A stretch of DNA of 64,000 bases from Cupriavidus necator (GTDB lineage Bacteria; Pseudomonadota; Gammaproteobacteria; Burkholderiales; Burkholderiaceae): contig NZ_SROX01000019.1 of assembly GCF_013141915.1 (NCBI RefSeq), positions 62,001 through 126,000 of the forward strand. The letters are read 5' to 3'. The notes below the pieces were generated by a model. That model saw nothing but the letters and a program-made list of their open reading frames with translations. It ran no database searches and was not told where the DNA came from. This document shows positions 9,173-17,305 of this stretch, piece after piece. Position numbers and translations under genes: made by a program. The number at the start of each line of letters is the position of its first letter. Positions within the stretch are counted from its first letter, which is position 1.

Positions 9173-11188
9173 ATGCCCGTCTACACGCCCACGCTGAAAG
9201 CACGCATTGCGATCATCACCACCGTGCTGGCCGCGGTGTTCGGCACCGGCATCGTACTGATTGCCCTGTTTGACGCGCATCGCGACCTGCACGATGCGCT
9301 CGAAGGCCAGCAGGACTCCGTGGTCAAGCTGACCGCCAACCAGCTCGACTCGGCCATGAACGACCGGATCCAGCTGCTCTCGCACCAGGCCACCCAGCTC
9401 GGACCCCTGCTGGCGCAGGCGCACGGCGCGCACGCCGCCGCGGCGCGGCAGCGGGCGCTGGAGGCGCTGTCCGCCGCGATCCCGGTGCCGGCGGCGTTCA
9501 ACGCGCTGCTGGTCGCCGACCTGCACGGCAATGTCGTGAGCGGACATGGCGCCGGCGCTGAAGTGGGCGACCGCGCTTATTTCCGCGAGGCGGCACGCAC
9601 GCTGGCACCGGTGGTATCGCCGCCGATCCGCTCGCGCACCACCGGCCAGATGGGCGTGCTGGTGGCGGTGCCGGTGCTGTCACCCCAGCGCAGTTTCCAG
9701 GGCCTGGTGGGCGGTTGGCTGGACCTGTCCAGTGCCAACTTCCTGGTCGACATCCTGCATAACCGGCTGGGCACCACTGGCTACTACTGCCTGGTATCGG
9801 CGGGCCGCGAGCCGGTCTACGTGCGCCATCCCGACCCTGCCCAGGCGCGCCAGCCGGCACGGCCGGTGGCCGATACCTGCGGCGAGGACGACAGCCCCGC
9901 TACCCTGGAATTCCTCACGCCGGCGCGGCCGGTGATTGCGCGCTACCTGATGTCGAGCACCGGCTGGGAACTGGTGGCGCTGCTGCCGGCGCGCGAAGCC
10001 TACGCGCCGCTGCGCCAGATGCAGCAGCGCTTCCTCGGCATGGCTGGGGTGGCGATGGCCGGGGTGGCGCTGCTGATCTGGCTGGCGGTGCGGCGCCAGC
10101 TGGCGCCGCTGTCACGCCTGCACCGGGTGGTGCTGGCCAGCGCCAACGACCTGTCCGCGTTCGAGCGGCTGCCCACGCGCCAGCAGCGCGACGAGATCGG
10201 CGACCTGACGCGCGCCTTCATCAAGCTGATGCGCGACGTGCGCGAGCGCCGCCAGGCGCTGGACCGCAGCGAACGGCGGCTGCGCGCCGTGACTGACACG
10301 CTGCCGTCGCTGCTGGCCTTTGTCGATACCGAGGCGCGCTATGTGTTCAACAACCTGGCCTATGAGCGGGTGTTCGGCCTGAAGCCGGAAGAACTGCGCG
10401 GCAAGCCGATGCGCGAGGTGCTCGGCGAGGCCCGCTTCGCGCGCGTGCGGCCGTTCCTGGAACGCGCGCTGGCCGGCAGCGCGGTGACCTTTGAAACCGA
10501 GGACGAGCGCCCCGACTACCACTGCATGGAAACCAGCCTGCGTCCGGAATGGAGCGCCGACGGCAGCGCAGTGGTGGGCGTGCATGTCCACGTGCAGGAC
10601 ATCACGCAGCGCAAGCTCGAAACGCAGCGCCTCGCGCGCATGTCGCGCACCGACCACCTGACGCAGCTGCTCAATCGCAGCGCCTTCGAAGGCCAGCTGC
10701 ACGCGGCTATGACGCGCAGCCGCGAGCATGGCGCGCTGATGGCGCTGCTGTATCTCGACATGGACCGCTTCAAGGCGGTCAACGATATCCACGGCCACGC
10801 CGCCGGCGACCTGCTGCTGCAGGACTTCGCGCAGCGCGTGCGCCAGTGCGTGCGCGACAGCGACACCGTGGCCAGGCTGGGCGGCGACGAGTTCGCCGTG
10901 GTGCTGGAAGACCTGCCGCAGCCTGCCGCCGCGCGCCGTGTCGCGCAGGCGATCCTGCAGGCGATGGATCAGCCGTTCAGCTTCGAGGGCGTGCGCGCCG
11001 ACGTCGACGTCAGCATCGGCGTAGCGCTGTACCGCGGGGGTCCGGCGCATGACCACGAGCTGATGCGGCTCGCGGACGTGCTGCTATACCGCGCCAAGGG
11101 CGCGGGCCGCGGCCGCTACGAGATCGGCCCGCCGGAACTGGCGGAGGAACCGAGCCCGCAGCCCGCGGGGCCGCACGCGGCTCAGTGA
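9173..11188 (+). CDS. Membrane diguanylate cyclase, Cache-HAMP-PAS-GGDEF
   Basis: A 671-residue protein starting at ATG 9173. A membrane helix (about residues 12-33) precedes a periplasmic double-Cache sensor (about 40-285), with a characteristic SGHGAGAEVGDRAYFREA segment. A second helix (about 290-312), a HAMP linker, a PAS domain (about 376-490, RAVTDTLPSLLAFVD) and a GGDEF domain follow. RLGGDEFAVV is intact and an RxxD I-site (RDSD) sits five residues before it, so it should make c-di-GMP and be product-inhibited. It shares a 257-base divergent promoter region with the GGDEF-EAL protein. Its end overlaps the convergent zinc-ribbon gene by 7 bases. Confidence 0.92.
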   Translation: MPVYTPTLKARIAIITTVLAAVFGTGIVLIALFDAHRDLHDALEGQQDSVVKLTANQLDSAMNDRIQLLSHQATQLGPLLAQAHGAHAAAARQRALEALSAAIPVPAAFNALLVADLHGNVVSGHGAGAEVGDRAYFREAARTLAPVVSPPIRSRTTGQMGVLVAVPVLSPQRSFQGLVGGWLDLSSANFLVDILHNRLGTTGYYCLVSAGREPVYVRHPDPAQARQPARPVADTCGEDDSPATLEFLTPARPVIARYLMSSTGWELVALLPAREAYAPLRQMQQRFLGMAGVAMAGVALLIWLAVRRQLAPLSRLHRVVLASANDLSAFERLPTRQQRDEIGDLTRAFIKLMRDVRERRQALDRSERRLRAVTDTLPSLLAFVDTEARYVFNNLAYERVFGLKPEELRGKPMREVLGEARFARVRPFLERALAGSAVTFETEDERPDYHCMETSLRPEWSADGSAVVGVHVHVQDITQRKLETQRLARMSRTDHLTQLLNRSAFEGQLHAAMTRSREHGALMALLYLDMDRFKAVNDIHGHAAGDLLLQDFAQRVRQCVRDSDTVARLGGDEFAVVLEDLPQPAAARRVAQAILQAMDQPFSFEGVRADVDVSIGVALYRGGPAHDHELMRLADVLLYRAKGAGRGRYEIGPPELAEEPSPQPAGPHAAQ

Positions 11189-11556
11189 ATGGTGCCGGCG
11201 GGCTTGTCCGGCGCCGCTCCGCCGGCGCCCTCGGGCTCGAACGGCACGTGGCGCCCATCGCTGGACTGGTAGCCAAGCTGGGCGTCGGCGCCCAGCATCT
11301 TTTCCCAGGCGATCATGGCCTCGGCGACGGCTTCGGGCGCGCCCTTGAACACCACCACGTCGTTGCCGCAGTTGGGGCATTCGCCGCCGAACACAGCATC
11401 GATGCCGGGCAGGCCCGGCACATCGAGCGCGTCGAACTGCGCGAACGCGGTCTTGCAGTGCCCGCAAACCAATTGGGCCGGGCGCAAGGCCTCGATCTTT
11501 GCGCGTGCCTGTGCCGCACGCTCCTCGGGGGTGCCCCGCCGTTTTGCCTCGCCCAT
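11182..11556 (-). CDS. Small zinc-ribbon protein of unknown function (MGEAKRR type)
   Basis: A 124-residue soluble protein starting at ATG 11556, preceded by GAAGGAACGAC. It begins MGEAKRRGTPEERAAQ, a start seen in a family of small uncharacterised proteins. It carries two CxxC pairs (CGHC near residue 32, CPNC near 61) that probably bind one zinc. The C-terminus is acidic and Gly/Ala-rich. No enzymatic motif is visible. It is convergent with, and overlaps by 7 bases, the diguanylate cyclase, which does not imply a functional link. Confidence 0.7.
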   Translation of the reverse strand: MGEAKRRGTPEERAAQARAKIEALRPAQLVCGHCKTAFAQFDALDVPGLPGIDAVFGGECPNCGNDVVVFKGAPEAVAEAMIAWEKMLGADAQLGYQSSDGRHVPFEPEGAGGAAPDKPAGTIH

Positions 11557-11878
11557 GATGTCGTTCCTTCCCCGTGCTGCCGGTGTGTGTGTTGGCATCG
11601 GCCGGCCGTGCGGCCGGTGCCATGCCTGTTAGATGCGCAATGCGGGCCGGTGGTGCCCGAACCCTGCGGCGAGTGACGGCCGCGTTGCCTGGGTGCCGGC
11701 GCCTGCCTGCTGCGCTTACCTGGCATTGTAACCAGCGTGGCGCAGCAAATACCGGGCCGACAGGAAGCTGCAGCGCCTGCTATTGTGGATAACGATGCCC
11801 TGAGCGGGCGCGCAGGCGACGCTTGCCGCACCGCGGGCATGCCGGTTCCATCCACCTACCCCCGAAGGAGGACGTTCC

Positions 11879-12229
11879 ATGATCCGACCCACCGTGCAGG
11901 AAAACGCCGCCCGCTACGCTGACTGCATTGCCGCCTGCAATGCCGCTGCGGCGGCCGCCCTCAAGTGCGCGGCCGCCTGCCTGGATGAACAGGACGTGCG
12001 CAAGATGGCGCGCTGCATTGCGCTGGACATGGATTGTGCCGGCATCGCCCAGCTGGCCGCGTCCTACATGCTGCGCAACAGCGAGTTCGCGCCGCTGGTG
12101 TGCGAGGACTGCGCCGAAGTCTGCAAGTGGTGCAAGGAAGAATGCGAGCGCCATGATGCCGAACACTGCCAGGAATGCGCGCGCGCCTGCGCCGCGTGCA
12201 TGGAGCAGTGCCTGAAAATGACGGCGTAG
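11879..12229 (+). CDS. Cys-rich four-helix-bundle copper-storage-like protein
   Basis: A 116-residue protein with GAAGGAGG eight bases before ATG 11879. It is all-helical in appearance with about 14 cysteines spaced as CxxxC pairs on amphipathic helices: CIAACNA, CAAAC, CEDCAEVCKWCKEEC, CQECARACAACMEQC. This is the pattern of the DUF326/Csp family, cytosolic four-helix bundles that hold many Cu(I) ions inside the bundle. There is no signal peptide, so it would be a cytosolic Csp3-type protein. No copper exporter or regulator is adjacent. Metal identity is inferred from the family. Confidence 0.8.
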   Translation: MIRPTVQENAARYADCIAACNAAAAAALKCAAACLDEQDVRKMARCIALDMDCAGIAQLAASYMLRNSEFAPLVCEDCAEVCKWCKEECERHDAEHCQECARACAACMEQCLKMTA

Positions 12230-12241
12230 CGCAAGCGCCGC

Positions 12242-13126
12242 TCAGTTCCCGCCGGGTGCCTGCCCGGATGGTGCGTCCGCCAGCGCGACAAAGGCATCGA
12301 TCAGCCGCGCGCCGCGCCGCTCGCGCAGGCAATACAGGTATTCGTGCAGGCATGGCGAAGCATCGGTGAAGCCCAGCACGCGCAGGTCAGGATGGCTGGG
12401 CACTTCATGCCGGGCGATTACCGATACGCCCAGGTTGCGGATCACCGCTTCGCGGATCGACTCCCGGCTGCCGATTTCCATCTGCGCCGCGGGACTGACG
12501 CGCGCGTGCGCCAGCATGTCTTCGGTGGCGATGCGCGTGGTCGACCCCAGCTCGCGCATCAGCAGCCGGCAGCCCGCCAGCGCGCTGACCGGCACTTCGG
12601 CATGCCCGGCCAGCGCATGGGTGCGATGCACCACCAGCATCAGCGGATCCACCCCCAGCAGCATGCGCGACAGGCGCGCATCGTCCACGCGCTGCGACGA
12701 GGTAGCCAGGTCGACGCGGTATTCCTGCAGCGCCGCCAGCACCTCCTGCGAATTGCCGGTGACCACGCTGACGTCGATGGCCGGGAAACGATCGCTGAAG
12801 CGGCGGATCAGTTCCAGCACGTAGTAGGGCGCGGTGGCGCCCACGCGCAGGCTGCCGGTGCGCAGGTCGCCGGAATGGCGCAGGAAGAAGTCGATCTCGG
12901 TTTCCTGCTGCACCAGCGCCTCGACCCGCGGCAACAGCGCCAGCCCGGCGTCGGACAGCGCCAGCCGGCGGCCGCCGCGATGGAACAGCTCGACCCCGTA
13001 AGCGTCTTCCAGCGCGCGGATCTGCGCCGTGATGGTGGGCTGCGACAGGCCCAGGCGCCTGGCCGCCTGCGTGACGCTGCCGATGCGGGCCACCATGAAA
13101 AAGGATTTGAGCTGGGCGATGAGCAT
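12242..13126 (-). CDS. LysR-family regulator, possibly phosphonate-associated
   Basis: A 294-residue LysR protein starting at ATG 13126. The N-terminal winged helix (MLIAQLKSFFMVARIGSVTQ then ARRLGLSQPTITAQIRALE) is followed by a periplasmic-binding-protein-like effector domain. The segments VGATAPYYVLEL and TGNSQEVLAALQEYRVDLA recall, from memory, the LysR group associated with 2-aminoethylphosphonate catabolism. An AEP-type importer lies about 7 kb away, but no phn gene is adjacent. It is divergent from fumC, from which it is separated by 136 bases. Regulation of fumC is possible but unproven. I am sure of the family and unsure of the regulon. Confidence 0.88.
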   Translation of the reverse strand: MLIAQLKSFFMVARIGSVTQAARRLGLSQPTITAQIRALEDAYGVELFHRGGRRLALSDAGLALLPRVEALVQQETEIDFFLRHSGDLRTGSLRVGATAPYYVLELIRRFSDRFPAIDVSVVTGNSQEVLAALQEYRVDLATSSQRVDDARLSRMLLGVDPLMLVVHRTHALAGHAEVPVSALAGCRLLMRELGSTTRIATEDMLAHARVSPAAQMEIGSRESIREAVIRNLGVSVIARHEVPSHPDLRVLGFTDASPCLHEYLYCLRERRGARLIDAFVALADAPSGQAPGGN

Positions 13127-13262
13127 GCGGCGGGAAGATGTCGCGAAAGCCGGCAGCGCGGCAAGACGGCGGAGCGCGGGCACCCGCCATGGCGAAGCGG
13201 TATTCTAATGGACCGCCCCCTATCCGCCGGCCCCGCCCGCCGCCTTGCCAAGGAGTCTGCCC

Positions 13263-14669
13263 ATGCCTGCCCCGTCCACCGCCGCCACCCGCATCGAAAA
13301 AGACAGCCTGGGCGACGTGCCCGTACCCGCCGACCATCTGTGGGGGGCGCAGACCGAACGCTCGCGCCAGAACTTCCGCATCGGCACCGAGAAGATGCCG
13401 CCCGCGCTGATCGAGGCCTTTGCCATCCTGAAGCTGTGCGCGGCGCGCGCCAATGGCGAACTGGGTGTGCTCAAGCCCGAACTGGCGCACGCCATCGAGC
13501 AGGCCGCCGCCGAAGTCATCGAAGGCCGCTGGCCCGATGAGTTCCCGCTGTCGGTGTGGCAGACCGGTTCGGGCACGCAGACCAACATGAACCTGAACGA
13601 GGTCATCGCCAACCGCGCGATCCAGTTGCTGGGCGGCCAGGTCGGCAGCAAGGCGCCGGTGCATCCCAACGACCATGTCAATGCCAGCCAGTCTTCCAAC
13701 GACAGTTTTCCCACCGCGATGCACATCGCCGCCACGCGCGCGATCCAGCAGCAACTGCTGCCGGCGCTGGAGCAGTTGCAGCAGACCTTCGCGCGCAAGG
13801 TCGACGCCTTTGCCGATATCGTCAAGGTCGGCCGCACGCACCTGCAGGACGCGGTGCCGCTGACACTGGGGCAGGAATTCTCCGGCTACATGACGCAGGT
13901 GGCCGATGCCCAGTCGCGCCTGCAGCATGCCATGCTGCGCGCGATGCCGGTGGCGCAGGGCGGCACCGCGGTGGGCACCGGCCTGAACGCGCCGCACGGC
14001 TTCGCCGCCGCTTTTGCGCGCGCGCTGGCGGACTACACCGGCCTGCCGTTCGAGCCCGCGCCCAACCGCTATGCGCTGCAGGCCGCGCACGATGCGCTGG
14101 CGGACCTGTCCGGCGCGCTCAACACCACGGCCTCGTCATTCCTGAAGATCGCGCGTGACTTCATGCTGCTGGGCTCCGGCCCGCGCGCCGGCTTTGCCGA
14201 GCTGGTGCTCCCGGCCAACGAGCCGGGCTCGTCGATCATGCCGGGCAAGGTCAACCCGACCCAGGCCGAGGCGCTGGCGATGGTGTGCTGCCGCGTGATC
14301 GGCAACCACACCACGGTCACGCTGGCGAACGGGCTGGGCACGCTGGAACTGAATGCCTACAAGCCCGTGATCATCTACAGCCTGCTGCAGTCAGTGAGCC
14401 TGCTGGCGGGCGCGGCCTCGAGCTTTGCCGAGCATATGGTCGAGGGCGTCGAGGCCGACCGCGAACGCATCGCGGAGCTGCTGGAGCGCTCGCTGATGCC
14501 GGTGACCGCGCTCAATCCGCATATCGGCTACGACCGCGCCGCGGAGATCGCCAAGCTGGCGGTCAAGCGCAACCTGTCGCTGCGCGAGGCGGCGATCGCG
14601 TCCGGGCATGTTACCGAGGCGCAGTTTGCCGAGTGGATCGACCTGAAGGGGATGACGCGCGAGGTGTAG
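13263..14669 (+). CDS. fumC: Class II fumarate hydratase
   Basis: A 468-residue cytosolic enzyme that hydrates fumarate to L-malate in the TCA cycle. The start at ATG 13263 has AAGGAG at the right distance; an upstream in-frame ATG (13245) lacks one. Motifs of the fumarase/aspartase superfamily are intact: TGSGTQTNMNLNEVIAN around residue 105, HPNDHVNASQSSNDSFPTAM near 140, the catalytic loop GSSIMPGKVNPTQ near 325, and LNPHIGYDRA at the C-terminus. The length matches class II enzymes (460-470), which are iron-independent and oxidant-resistant. A possible LysR regulator is divergent; no operon partner follows. Confidence 0.96.
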   Translation: MPAPSTAATRIEKDSLGDVPVPADHLWGAQTERSRQNFRIGTEKMPPALIEAFAILKLCAARANGELGVLKPELAHAIEQAAAEVIEGRWPDEFPLSVWQTGSGTQTNMNLNEVIANRAIQLLGGQVGSKAPVHPNDHVNASQSSNDSFPTAMHIAATRAIQQQLLPALEQLQQTFARKVDAFADIVKVGRTHLQDAVPLTLGQEFSGYMTQVADAQSRLQHAMLRAMPVAQGGTAVGTGLNAPHGFAAAFARALADYTGLPFEPAPNRYALQAAHDALADLSGALNTTASSFLKIARDFMLLGSGPRAGFAELVLPANEPGSSIMPGKVNPTQAEALAMVCCRVIGNHTTVTLANGLGTLELNAYKPVIIYSLLQSVSLLAGAASSFAEHMVEGVEADRERIAELLERSLMPVTALNPHIGYDRAAEIAKLAVKRNLSLREAAIASGHVTEAQFAEWIDLKGMTREV

Positions 14670-14694
14670 CGCGCAAGGGATAAGACAGAGGCGC

Positions 14695-14719
14695 CCGGCG
14701 CGGAACCAATCCGCGCCGG
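14695..14719. terminator. Hairpin between convergent fumC and fpr
   Basis: CCGGCGCGGA (14695-14704) and TCCGCGCCGG (14710-14719) form a perfect 10-bp stem with a 5-base loop between two convergent genes. There is no T-run, so it may end or stabilise both transcripts with Rho's help. Confidence 0.5.
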
Positions 14720-14731
14720 GGCGGGCCGGAC

Positions 14732-15502
14732 TCAGCCGACGAAGGCCTTTTCCAGCACGAAGTGGCCGGGGTGGCTCATATTGCCTTCGGCAAAGCCGCG
14801 CGCTTCCAGGATGCCGCGCACGTCCTTGAGCATATCGGGGCTGCCGCACAGCATGATGCGATCGTTCTCGGTCGAGAACGGCGCCACGTCCAGGCGTTCG
14901 AACAGTTCGCCCGAGGCGATCAGGTCGGTGATGCGGCCACGGTTGTCGAACTCTTCGCGGGTGACGGTCGGGAAGTACACCAGCTTTTCGCGCACCAGGT
15001 CGCCCAGGTGCTCGTGCTGCGGCAGGTGTTCCTGGATCAGCTCGCGGTAGGCCAGCTCTTCCACGAAGCGGCAGGTATGGGTCAGCACGACCTTGTCGTA
15101 GCGCTCGTAGACCTCGGGGTCGCGGATGATCGACAGGAACGGCGCCAGGCCGGTGCCGGTGGCCAGCAGCCACAGGGTCTTGCCGGGCAGCAGGTTGTCC
15201 ACCAGCAGCGTGCCGGTCGGCTTCTTGCCGACATAGATCTGGTCACCCTCGCGCAGGTGCTGCAGGCGCGAGGTCAGCGGGCCGTCGGGCACCTTGATGC
15301 TGAAGAATTCCAGCGTCTCTTCGTAGTTGGCACTGGCGATGCTGTAGGCGCGCAGCAGCGGACGGCCGTTCACCTCCAGCCCGACCATCGCGAACTGGCC
15401 GTTTTCAAAGCGGAAACCGGGGTCGCGCGTGCAGGTGAAGCTGAAAAGGGTGTCGGTCCAGTGGTGGACGGAAAGGATCGATTGCTGGTTCAGATTGCTC
15501 AT
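14732..15502 (-). CDS. fpr: Ferredoxin--NADP(+) reductase
   Basis: A 256-residue flavoprotein starting at ATG 15502 (MSNLNQQSILSVHHWTDTLF). The FAD-binding RAYSIAS motif lies near residue 50 and the NADPH-binding TGTGLAPFLSI near 110. The LCGSPDML segment near 217 and the C-terminal EKAFVG complete the bacterial Fpr pattern. It transfers electrons between NADPH and ferredoxin or flavodoxin and is often linked to oxidative-stress defence. It is convergent with fumC and divergent from an SDR gene, with 258 bases between the two starts. Confidence 0.93.
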   Translation of the reverse strand: MSNLNQQSILSVHHWTDTLFSFTCTRDPGFRFENGQFAMVGLEVNGRPLLRAYSIASANYEETLEFFSIKVPDGPLTSRLQHLREGDQIYVGKKPTGTLLVDNLLPGKTLWLLATGTGLAPFLSIIRDPEVYERYDKVVLTHTCRFVEELAYRELIQEHLPQHEHLGDLVREKLVYFPTVTREEFDNRGRITDLIASGELFERLDVAPFSTENDRIMLCGSPDMLKDVRGILEARGFAEGNMSHPGHFVLEKAFVG

Positions 15503-15760
15503 GGCAAGACGCGGAATACAGCGCAACGGGCGCGCCAAAACGGCTGGGAAGGAAGCGATCTTAACGCATGAGCCGGGTCGGCGCAGGCGGAGCCTGCAAC
15601 GCCAGCAAGGGATTTGCGCGCGCTCTTGCGGGCGTGAGCCGCATCCGGCACGTCGAAGATTGTTCAGAAATTCTGTCTAATCATTTCTTCTAACGGACAT
15701 TTATCCAGCGGTCGTCAACATCCATCATGCAGCCATTACCAACCCGACTTGGAAAATGCC

Positions 15761-16519
15761 ATGACCTCCACCTCCCCCGTTGCCTCCACCGTTCGTCGTG
15801 CCGCCCTCGTCACCGGCGCCTCCCGCGGCATTGGCCGCGCCATTGCGTTGCGGCTCGCCGCCGATGGCTTTGACGTGGCCGTGGGCTATGCCGGCAACGC
15901 CGCCCGTGCCGAAGACACCGTAGCGGCGGCACGCGAGGCCGGCGTCCACGCCATCGCCGTCCAGGGCGACGTGGCGCAGGCCCCTGACGTGGCGCGGCTG
16001 TTCGATGCCGCGCAACAGGCCTTCGGCCGGCTCGACGTGGTAGTCAACAGCGCCGGCATCATGCCAATGGCGCCGGTGGCGCCGGCAGGCGTCGAGACCT
16101 TTGACCAGGCCATCGCCACCAACCTGCGCGGCGCCTTCCTGGTATTGGGCGAGGCGGCGGCGCGCCTTGGCCAGGGCGGGCGGATCATCGCGCTGTCGAC
16201 CAGCGTGATTGCGCGCGCCTTTCCCAACTATGGGCCGTACATCGCGGCCAAGGCCGGCGTCGAGGGGCTGGTGCGGGTGCTGGCCAACGAACTGCGCGGC
16301 CGCGGCATTACCGTCAACGCGGTGGCGCCGGGACCGGTGGCGACCGAGCTGTTCCTCGACGGCAAATCGGCCGAGCAAGTGGCGCAGCTGTCGAAACTGG
16401 CACCGCTGGAGCGACTGGGCACGCCCGCGGACATTGCCGGGGCGGTGGCGTTCCTGGCCGGGCCTGACGGCGCGTGGGTCAACGCGCAGGTGTTGCGCGC
16501 CAATGGCGGCTTTGCCTGA
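15761..16519 (+). CDS. Short-chain dehydrogenase/reductase (SDR)
   Basis: A 252-residue classical SDR. The nucleotide site TGASRGIGRA lies near residue 22, NSAGIM near 99, the catalytic serine in ALSTSV near 145 and YIAAKAG (YxxxK) near 160. The end, GAVAFLAGPDGAWVNAQVLRANGGFA, is the usual SDR C-terminus. I use ATG 15761; an in-frame TTG at 15749 is an alternative. The substrate is unknown; many relatives act on 3-oxoacyl or quinone substrates. An AT-rich stretch at 15655-15700 upstream may hold the promoter and a regulator site shared with fpr. Confidence 0.85.
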   Translation: MTSTSPVASTVRRAALVTGASRGIGRAIALRLAADGFDVAVGYAGNAARAEDTVAAAREAGVHAIAVQGDVAQAPDVARLFDAAQQAFGRLDVVVNSAGIMPMAPVAPAGVETFDQAIATNLRGAFLVLGEAAARLGQGGRIIALSTSVIARAFPNYGPYIAAKAGVEGLVRVLANELRGRGITVNAVAPGPVATELFLDGKSAEQVAQLSKLAPLERLGTPADIAGAVAFLAGPDGAWVNAQVLRANGGFA

Positions 16520-16525
16520 TCGGTA

Positions 16526-16867
16526 TCAGCCGCCCGGCAATGGCGTGGGCGGCAGTTCGCAGCGCTGGCGCGCCAGCGCCTCGCGCGAGTAGCCGTGGCG
16601 CACGCGCAGCTGGTGCTCCACGGCGTCCGCCTGGTCCAGGCAGGCGAACACCAGGTCATCCTTGAACCGCTGCGAAACGCCCTTCAGGCGCGGCGCTTCG
16701 TAGGCGACCTGGCGCGCACGGCAGCGCAGGAACAGCAGGGTTTCCTGGGAAGCGATGATCAGCTGGTCCTGCTCGATCCGCTTGCATTCGACCAGATCCT
16801 GGGCAGAGGCGCTGGCGCCGGCAAAGAGCAAAGACAGGCACAGCCATCGGCGCAACGAGCGGTGCAT
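16526..16867 (-). CDS. Secreted hypothetical protein
   Basis: A 113-residue protein starting at ATG 16867. A clear signal peptide (MHRSLRRWLCLSLLFAGASA, cut after ASA) leads to a short charged domain containing cysteines (VECKRIE, FLRCRARQ, FACLDQA, RQRCELP), which could form two disulphides in the periplasm. I do not recognise the family. It is convergent with the SDR gene, 6 bases apart at their stops. Confidence 0.6.
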   Translation of the reverse strand: MHRSLRRWLCLSLLFAGASASAQDLVECKRIEQDQLIIASQETLLFLRCRARQVAYEAPRLKGVSQRFKDDLVFACLDQADAVEHQLRVRHGYSREALARQRCELPPTPLPGG

Positions 16868-17305
16868 GGCAAACGGGGGGCGCAGAAGGCCAGTTGAGGG
16901 TCCGGCTCGAATCATTGCCCAGCGGCGCGCACAGTGCAAGCCACAGTGCGCGCAACATCGCATTGCGGCATGGCTGCGGACGGCCCAATTCGAATTCACT
17001 GTCCCGCATACCGGACAATCGCCCGCAAACCCTGATAACGCCGTCCCCCGCCCGGCCCATGCAGCGCCGTAGCGCTTCGCCTGGTCTGGGCAGGCCCGTC
17101 AGTAGCCGGTACGCTTGAGGCCATAGCGCCGCAGTGCGCGCCAGATCACGCCCCAGGCGGACGGGCTTTTGCCCCCGGCCTGCCCAGTGTGCCCCCCGCC
17201 GCTTCAAGGCCTATGCGGGCCCTGTCAGCGGCATCTTCCGCCCGTACTGCGCAACGCGACCCTCCGCGGCGGTTGCACCGCCCTGACTGCAAAGACCCCC
17301 ACATC
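16868..17305. other. Intergenic stretch, no gene recognised
   Basis: These 438 bases separate the divergently read secreted protein and the MHS transporter. Only GC-driven ORFs without recognisable products occur. I saw no clear promoter, palindrome or RNA gene. Confidence 0.4.

Noticed and set aside
16656..17207. 183-codon minus-strand frame
   Set aside because: It overlaps the secreted protein gene in another frame and extends into non-coding DNA without any motif.
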